Assembly (NCBI RefSeq): GCF_026151205.1
Contig: NC_087084.1
Location: 9,174,894 to 9,238,893 of the forward strand
Direction of reading: 5' to 3'
Source of the DNA: Bolinopsis microptera
Lineage: Eukaryota > Ctenophora > Tentaculata > Lobata > Bolinopsidae
DNA: 64,000 nt
Below, piece by piece: positions 54,601 through 63,600 of this stretch (its first letter is position 1; every line of letters begins with the position of its first letter). Both the position numbers and the translations under genes were made by a program. The notes under the pieces are model-generated. The model was not told where the DNA came from. It saw nothing but the letters and a program-made list of their open reading frames with translations, and did not search any database.

Positions 54601-57600
54601 AAGTGATGATAACCTCAGGTGTTCCAGTATCAGCTCCGTTCAGGCATATAAACCCAGCGTTACATTCTAGGACCGGTTTCTCCGTTCCTGCGATGGATCA
54701 ATTATAAACTAGACCAAAAACTATGTATCTATAGGTGGTATGACACAACTGGCGCGTAAAAACTGGCGCGTGACAACTGGCGCGTGACAAAGCATCAGTG
54801 AAAACTGGTGCGAGGAAGCAGACGTCGAGCAGAAGAGAGACAGCAATGAGTTCAAAGGTTTCCTCTGCTTTCCTACTGAGCCTAGCTGGACCAATATCTA
54901 TTGGTCTATAAGGAATACGTAACATTAATCCGACATTTAAATTCAACTTAATGTATTGTTTATCTTACATACTCAATCATAGTGTAAAAATAGGCTAAGC
55001 CTCATCATATGTGATAATTTGCCCAACCCAAAAATGACACAAAGCAACTTAAAAGCTACATAATACGAGCACTGACCAGGTTTGCAGTAGAAACTAGCAG
55101 TACAAGGTAGACACATAGTGGAGTTAACCGAGCCAAGCTGATCGTTGTAGGTTCCCTGAAATAGTTAATTTTAAAGGATTGAAATGATCACGATCAAAAT
55201 ATGTGAAATATCAAAATAATATATGATCTACCATATATTCATGACATAATAGTTCATACACTTGCCCTGATAATGAGTGGTAAGGATTCAGTCTAGTTAA
55301 ACTAAAATTAAACTAATATAGTCGTTTAACCAAACAGTTCTCACCGCAGGACAATCAGTAGGCAGAACATTTCCTCCCTGACAGTAGGTACCCTTAGGGC
55401 AGGTCTCTCCTGATGTCATCGTGTAGTTCTTACAGTACTGACCTGCTGGACAGTCCTGACACGAGGACCGTGCTTTGTCCTTAGGGAACAAAGATCAGTA
55501 TTAGCTTATATTTTGTACAAGAAAAAATATCAGGGGGAGTCGTCGAAAGAATCGGATAGAGAAATATATGGAAATGGGTATAGGAATCTATTCGACAATT
55601 CAAGTTCAACATTAAACGAGTATTCGTCGATTCGCCTAACAAAGCGGTTATGAAACTAAAAGCTCTGGAAAAGGGGGGGGGGGGGGCTATCTTAGCCCAA
55701 CCTCTCTTTAAAGTAGTGCCCAGCTTCAACCTCGTGTTGTATCGCTGTTGGGCTGGTTCCCGTGCAGTAGTACCCTGCTTTACATGGCCCTGTCGGGGTC
55801 GAGCTTCCCTTTGTGTCGCAGTATGAGCTGAGAGGAGGGTGGTTGTTATAATTGTAAGAAGTCATTCAGTGGTTATTATAGATTTCTTTCTTTTTTAACT
55901 TGGAAATGGAGAAGACTTCTTGTGAATCTGCTAAAATAAGTGATCACATATCATATGTTTTCATATCAATGTCACCGGACCAAGTACAATATTATTCTAA
56001 CCCGGCAGGACAAGCATCGCAGTCTTCAGCCCTCTTAGCTCCGGGACTCTTTCTGTAGTAGCCTGACTCGCAGTGGAAGGGCATGGTGCACCCTCTGGGA
56101 CAGTACCCTCCAGCTGGACAAGGTCCTCCTGTTATCGAGCCTTCTGGAGGAGCCTGGAAGTTCAATGCTGTCAAAAGATTGATGAAAATCAAAAACTTTA
56201 TGCTTGCAGTTTATCGTTTAAAATCGGTTTGTTACAAGATAAACCGCGGATAAAATTTAAACTGCAGCTCAAGGGGGATATTTTAAATAATTTGAAGCAG
56301 TAAAAAATAAATAGGTTTTTGGTTCAACAATACAAGAAATAAGGATACCACGTGACAATAAAGATACCACGTGACAATAAAGATACCACGTGACAATAAG
56401 GATAACACGTGACAATAAAGATACCACGTGACAATAAGAATACTACGTGACAATAAAGATACCACGTGACAATAAAGATACCACGTGACAATAAAGATAC
56501 CACGTGACAATAAAGATACCACGTGACAATAAAGATACCACGTGACAAGAAGGATACCACGTGACAATAAAGATACCACGTGACAACTCACAGAGGTGTA
56601 GGCTCCGTTTTTACAGAAGTAACCAGGATCACAGTCTCCACGAGGTTCTGTTAGTCCCGGACCGTCACAGTATTTACCTGCGGAGGGAAACGGGAGTAAG
56701 AATGGGAGTTTTATATTTTTTTAAACCGGAATATGTACCTAACCGGTTAGTATAACCTGCACATAAAACCAGGGATGAATTTATCATAGCTATAGATTTA
56801 TACAACTCTTATTATAAACGTCACAAATATATGACGTCATCAAACTAACCAGGGGAGCACTTCAGACAGTCAGCAGATTTGACGAGGCCGGTGTAGTTTC
56901 CAAACGTTCCCAGAGGACAGGGAACAGGGTCAGCTGTACCGGTCGGACAGTAGTGACCCTGAGGAGAGGAGGGGTCAGGAGGTTAGTACTGTCACGTGAT
57001 CAGGACATTTCAACATAGATAACCAAGAGAAACTAAATAAATCATTGAAAAAGTAAAGTACTAATAATTATAAAAAGCTACTTCTTTTGTACAACGCTTA
57101 TTATCAAAGAACACAAACTTTATCTCAAGGTTTCGGCTTGTATAATCAGAAAGGCTTGGACTAATTTAAAAATTCTCACCCTCTGGCAGTCAATTCCCAC
57201 GCTCATCCCCGGTTCATTGCAAGCTTTACCAGCCTGACAGACGGTACAGGAAGAGTAGCTCTCAGCTGCCGAGTCCATGTTGTTCAGATAAAAACCTGGA
57301 GTGGGAGACATAATAAAACGAGTAATAGGAGGGATTGGTCCATGTTGTTCAGATAGAAACCTGGAGTGGGAGACGTAATAAAACGAGTAATTGAGACGAA
57401 TCTTTCTGCAAAATCAGCGTTTAATTTGAAACTACCAGACTGGTTTGCTTAAGTATGAAATTATTACCTCTAGGACAGGGTCTTCCCGTTGAGTCGGTTC
57501 CAGCTGGACAATAGTGTCCGTTCGTACATTTAACAGGCTGTATGGATAACACGAGTGTTATTGAGAAATACTAATGCCTCTGAAGACTTTAGAAGATGAT

Positions 57601-60600
57601 CTAAAAATAACTCAAGAATACTCTGAACTGACAGCAAACACCACAAAAAACAAAAAAAAAATCCAACTTGTACCACCACATCAACAACCTCACCTCGACA
57701 GTTCCCACGGTGTTACAGTAGAAACCAGGAGGACACGTAGTACACTCGCTCACTTCAACCAGTCCTGTTAGTTTACTGTACGTTCCTTTAGGGCAACCTA
57801 TTGGCTTAGACGCCTGGTCGGGTGAGAGTGGTTAGTGGGGTTAGAATTGTAATATTATAGGTTAGGGGAGGTTAACATGGACTTTTTAACGGGATTAATA
57901 AATAAATTATCAGGAAATAACAAAGCTTTTAAGTTCATATTGCTGAGATAATCTAAAATAAACGATGTTTTTGAGTTGCCAGACTAAAAACGTCATAAAT
58001 AATTATGACGTCATGCTATTATATATATCATGACGTCACCACAAAGCTGATATAACGTACCTTATCACCGGAGAGACAATAGTGACCCTGGGGGCACGCG
58101 TCATCAGGCAGTGCTGGTGGGATTGTCCTTCCTTCCAGACATTGTGTTCCTGGAGTTTTGAAAAGTAATGGATTTGTAGAGTTTTACATCTTTTATAGTT
58201 TCCGGAAACCGAACACCAAATGAAAGTTGAACTTCAAGAACGGTATTTTTGAAACCTTTAGCCTTTAGAGCTTTAGTTTTACTATCCGCTATCACACGAT
58301 AAATTTCAATTCCACGAAAAAGGCGGAACAATCTTCGAAAGGATTACAACTTGTTGAGCAGCATTCTAATGAGTCACTCGAATTTCTAGTCACACGAAGT
58401 TGAACTTCAAGAACGGTATTTTCGAAACCAACACTAACCTGCAGTCACACGAGTTGTCATTTACACAAAACACTAACCTGCAGGACAGTAGAACTCCTCC
58501 TTCATTCTGTCCTCAGTGAGACCAGGTAACCAACAGTAGTGACCTGACTCACACTGTAAACAGCTCTCTGCTGCTGCAGCCTGGGTTAAAGCAGCGTACA
58601 ATAATATGTTCTCAATGAAGGAATTTGAAATACGTGATCAGAACGACAAATTGCTCAAATCATGCTCAGGTCAAGATGATGATAAGATCTACTTACAGAG
58701 TAGTATCCCTTCTGACACATGGTCATGTCAGAGAGGCCCTCCTCGCTACACTCGTACCCTGCTTCACAGGTACGGCAAGAGTCCAGGCTCTGGGAGGGAA
58801 AGGGAGTCAGACTATTGACTGGATAATCGAGGGATCAAACATTTGTATTAGTAGATAAGAATATGATTAGTAGATAAAGTCAGAATCTTAACTATGTCGA
58901 CTGGAGAAATAATAGGGGACTAAAAGGAGCGCTGGGAGCTCTTTATCGCTCATCAAACTCATTAGACAATAATATATTCTACCATATGTTTGAAAACCAG
59001 TTTTTAAATTAGATAAGCAATGATTATTGTGCTGAAAAATTTCTAAACAAATCAAGCGTCAAATTTAAATTAATCTCACGGCTCCATTCTCGACAGGGTT
59101 GTAAGACTTCTTGGGACACTTGACAGGCTCAATGGTTCCACCTTCAGCGTCACAATAATGCCCAACTGGACATTCTTTACAATCCTCAACTCTTTCTTTG
59201 CCCTCTTCGTCGTTGTAGCTTCCTGGGGCGAAACCGTGAGTTTACGCTTTGTATTTTGTGAATCTCTATTCTCAGCTCATGGATTTGTTAGAAAGCCTTT
59301 TTCTTTGGGTTTCAGATAAAAATACCTTTTGGACACCCCTTTTCCTTTCCCGCAGCAGTTTGACGAGGACAGTACTTTCCCTTATTACACATAGGGAGAT
59401 CATTTGCGTTGCTTTCACTTCCAGTGCAGTATCTGTCATGATATAAATTGTTAGAAAATTAGGAACTAGTAAATTAATATTGCTTTGTTAGGATTATCGA
59501 TTAAACAGTTCACATCCGACTTTATCGCAAGTTAAATAACCAAATTATGGGTAAAATTTTAAATGAATTTTAAATGTGAAAACGATCAATGAACATAAAA
59601 CCCACCTTCCCTTAGGACACTTTGAACACTCATCTTTACTCGAGAGACCCATTCTCTCAGTGAAATATCCCTCATCACAGGCATACTGGTCCGCCTTGGT
59701 TGTCCGGGCTGGACACCAATGACCGGCTGCACATTCTCGCGGATCATCCGTTCCTCCCGTGCAGTATTTACCTGGTATTTCATCATTTTAATGATTGATC
59801 AATTTATAATTTATCAAGTAAATGATAATACGACACGCAATATTTTACACTAATATTATACGTAGTGACGCGTTATTTTCATCTAATGAGCTCTTGTATA
59901 GTAGTATAGTAATCTGATCGTTTCGAGATCGAACTTAACCAGTAATCATTAATTACACCACTCACCAGCTGGACAAGGTGAACAATCTTCGTGGGAAACC
60001 AGTCCACCCCTGAGGAGAACAAAGTGTCACAGCCAGGAATCGGAGTGAAGCGCAAAAAATATATTATCACAAGTAATATCTTCAGACCAACATAATCATT
60101 AATCGTGCGGTTAAAATGTATGTTTAGAAAGTAAACAAGGCAACCAGTCTCAACAATAAATAATTGGAGTTAGGGTGAAGTGGTGCGACATGATAAACAG
60201 GGTGGTCGAGAAATAACTGCACTCACGTAATTCGTGCCAGAATTGCACAACAATTTCAGGGATTACAGATATGGATCAAACTCAAACTTCCTAAAAGTTT
60301 CGTTTAAAAAAACTAACTGTCAACTTACTTCAAGCTGTAGGTACCCGGTGGACACATGGGTGTTTTCTCTCTATCGTCAGGCTCTTCTGTGCCAGATGGA
60401 CAGTAGAATCCTGTAAAAACAAGTTACCATAACATGTAGTACATAGGGTGACGTCATAGTACATTGGGTGACGTCATAGTACATTGGGTGACGTCATAGT
60501 ACATTGGGTGACGTTGAGTTGTGAATACATTTATCCATACACTCAATCAATTTCCTGTTCGTTTTTAGTAAAAGCACGACACACCGTGAAAACTCAATAC

Positions 60601-63600
60601 GGTACCTGGAGCACAGTCCTTGTCGGGGGCAGTGAGGCCGGGTTTGGTGCAAGCTTTACCGGCAGTACACAACACACAGAGTGATAATCCGTTAGCACCC
60701 GGGTCCGCTCTGAATCGTCCCTTGGGACAGGGTGTGGGAATATCCGTCCCGGACTCACAGAAGTGGCTGTGGGGAGGTAATGTTAATCGGTTATTGAGTT
60801 ATTAGAGGAGCCGCTGCTTTAAGTAAACAAGAACTGGAGGAACGATGATCATTACACAAAATAATGTCAGATGTTACAGTAATGCTACTTACAGTTATCA
60901 TCACCTTTTAAAACGCAACAAATGTGAAATAAAAGTGAAATAAAAGTGAAATAAAAAGGGAAGTAAATGCGAGGCAAATGTAAAAAAATAAATGAAACAT
61001 ACCCAGCAGGACAAGAGATACAGGACTTCTCAGCAACTCCCTTGTTAAGAGTGTACGTGCCGGCTTCACAGGGAGTTTTAGTGCCGCTGTTCTCCGGGCA
61101 GTAGTGCCCCCGGGGACATATGATTCCTGGACAAATTAGTTATAATTCAGCTACAGTAGTGCCCACGGGGACATATGATTCCTGGACAAATTAGTTATAA
61201 TTCAGCTACAGTAGTGCCCACGTGCAAATTAGGAACAACTCATTAATTCAGCTGCGTCAGACGGATTGCGGAAGGATTGTTAGAGTGATAAATTCTGAAA
61301 CTCTCCAATAGGCGGACGGTATTTTTCACGATTTGAATTTAACTGGAGGATGGAATGTAAAAACACGACGTTATATCATGCATAATAATAATATGTAAGA
61401 CAAAATTTAGACCAAATTAAGAGCAATTTATAAAGACAAACCTATGTTGCCAGTAGCCTGAGGACAGTAATACCCAGCAGTACAAGTCAGACACGCGTTA
61501 TCAGAGACTTGTTTCTGGAGAGCGTTATAAGTGCCGGCAGTACAGGGGGTGTCCGTGTAGTGGGCAGTGCCCTGAGGGCAGTAGTAACCCTCAGGGCAGA
61601 CTAGTTCAGCTGTGGGGTAACCTGGGGAAGAGGCGTTCATATTTTGATGTTTTCTTAGTTCGGCTTGTTTTGTGAAATGTTTACTAGTTTTGTTTGGTAA
61701 GATTGTGTACATAATTATGATCATTTGAATTTAAAACTGATAAGCTTGGAATTGGAGATTGATAGCATTTTGGAATTTTTTAAATGGTGGATATCGAGCT
61801 TATCGTAAAGTGTAGAAGGTAGATAAGCTGAGTTATACTTTACCTATGGTTCTTTCAGGACAGAAATAACCCGGAGGACATGCTGTGCACTCTGTGTCCG
61901 CCTCCAATTCCAGATTCTTTCCATATGTCCCTGTTGAAGATTAAAAAACTTCAGATAACATTTTCTAGGTATGTGCTACAGCACTGGTATATATAAAAAT
62001 CTGGATTTGCCCACCCTGTGTCTACTTTCAGTTCATCTGCTAGAAACCCATTGAATTTCTCCACGAAAGTCCTGGTAAATGGTAATGTCTCATGATTATT
62101 TTCAAACCTGCAGGACAGGGTTCAGGGTAGGAGGTGGACTCAACGCAGAAGTATCCGAGTGGACACACTGTATCTACGTCAATGCTTCCTTTAGGACACC
62201 TGTAAACATGTACTAGACTTAAGATTTGTAATACTTCATATCATGTGCCTTTCAATGGCTTGGTTTGCGCCTACCTCAATTGGATAACCAAGTGATTTAT
62301 AAATCATGAACAGGTGATTAGAAATGAATTGCTATATGATTACCAAGTAATTACCAAGTTATTAAAAACGAATTAACAATTTATTAGAAAGAAAGAAGGC
62401 CCCACTATAAAACCCACCATTTTCCAGCAGGACATGCCGTACAGGTACTCTCTCCCTCCGCACTGTAACTTCCAGCCGCACACGGAGTGATGGACTTAGT
62501 GTCACACAGGTACCCTGTAAATTACATTTAGTTAGTGGGTAGTTATAGAGATATCAGCGGTGTTTCCTGTCCTTAGTTAGCTGAAAATCATGAAGACAAC
62601 AGTTCTGTGATACAATCCAGAATTGAGATTCTGAAACTCATGCTTGGTCCGATTGAACTCCGATGATCATTATTCGAGTCACTATATATTCGCTGTTTGA
62701 TCTATAACGAGCTGAAGAGACAAAAGTTAATCAGAGTATAAATTTCACTAAATAAGAGCGCTGCTGAGCTCTAACCTGCAGGACAAGCAGTACAAACAGT
62801 AGATTTGGAGTAAGAGAAGGTAGTCCCAGAACACGTGACAGGTTCTGCGGAGGAGTCCGGACACTTGGAGCCTGCTGGACAGTCCTTACACACCTGGGAC
62901 AGAGGGACACTTTATCTAGTACTTCATTTGTTATCTTATACTGATTAGGTATATTGATATATAGATAATTCCATGGATCACAAACATATCCATATTTATT
63001 ATTTCAATATTTATTAGCTAATCCTGTGCACTGAGAAGACCTCTGAAAGGTGACTACTGAACCTGTAACCTGTAACCTCATAACCTGTAACCCAGTAACC
63101 TGTAACCTGTAACCTGTAACTAACCTCACTAGGAGAGGTAGAGTAGGTACCAGTAGGACAAGGTAGTTGTATCACAGCCACAGTTACTGGGCAGTAGAAT
63201 CCTGAGGTGGGAATGTTTGTGAAGGACCTGGTAAAAAGAAGGGAATAACCACCTCTATTCAAACTTGGCTTATGTTATTAAAATTCCCAGTATTTATCAT
63301 GGAGATAGAGAGATAGAAAACTCGCAAATAAAAAGGTACTGTCTGATGTCTCCAATGAGAAATGTGTCGTATATACTCACCGTTTGTGCAAGGAGTACAA
63401 GCAGCTTGAGCTCCGGCACTAAAGAAACCCTTTTCACAGGGAACATTTTGTGTTGGATCTGAGGTGGAAGGACAGGAGTATCCAGCCGGACAAGGCGTAC
63501 AATGCTGCAAATCAGGGATTGTTTAATTTATAAGTAATTGTTATTATTTTTACAGTCGATATTTATTTGAATCGTTATGTTGATTACCGGTGAACCGACC

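Noticed and set aside
56283-56591. Minus-strand SLLSRGIFIVTWY repeat frames
   Set aside because: They are translations of the 19-bp array in an intron.
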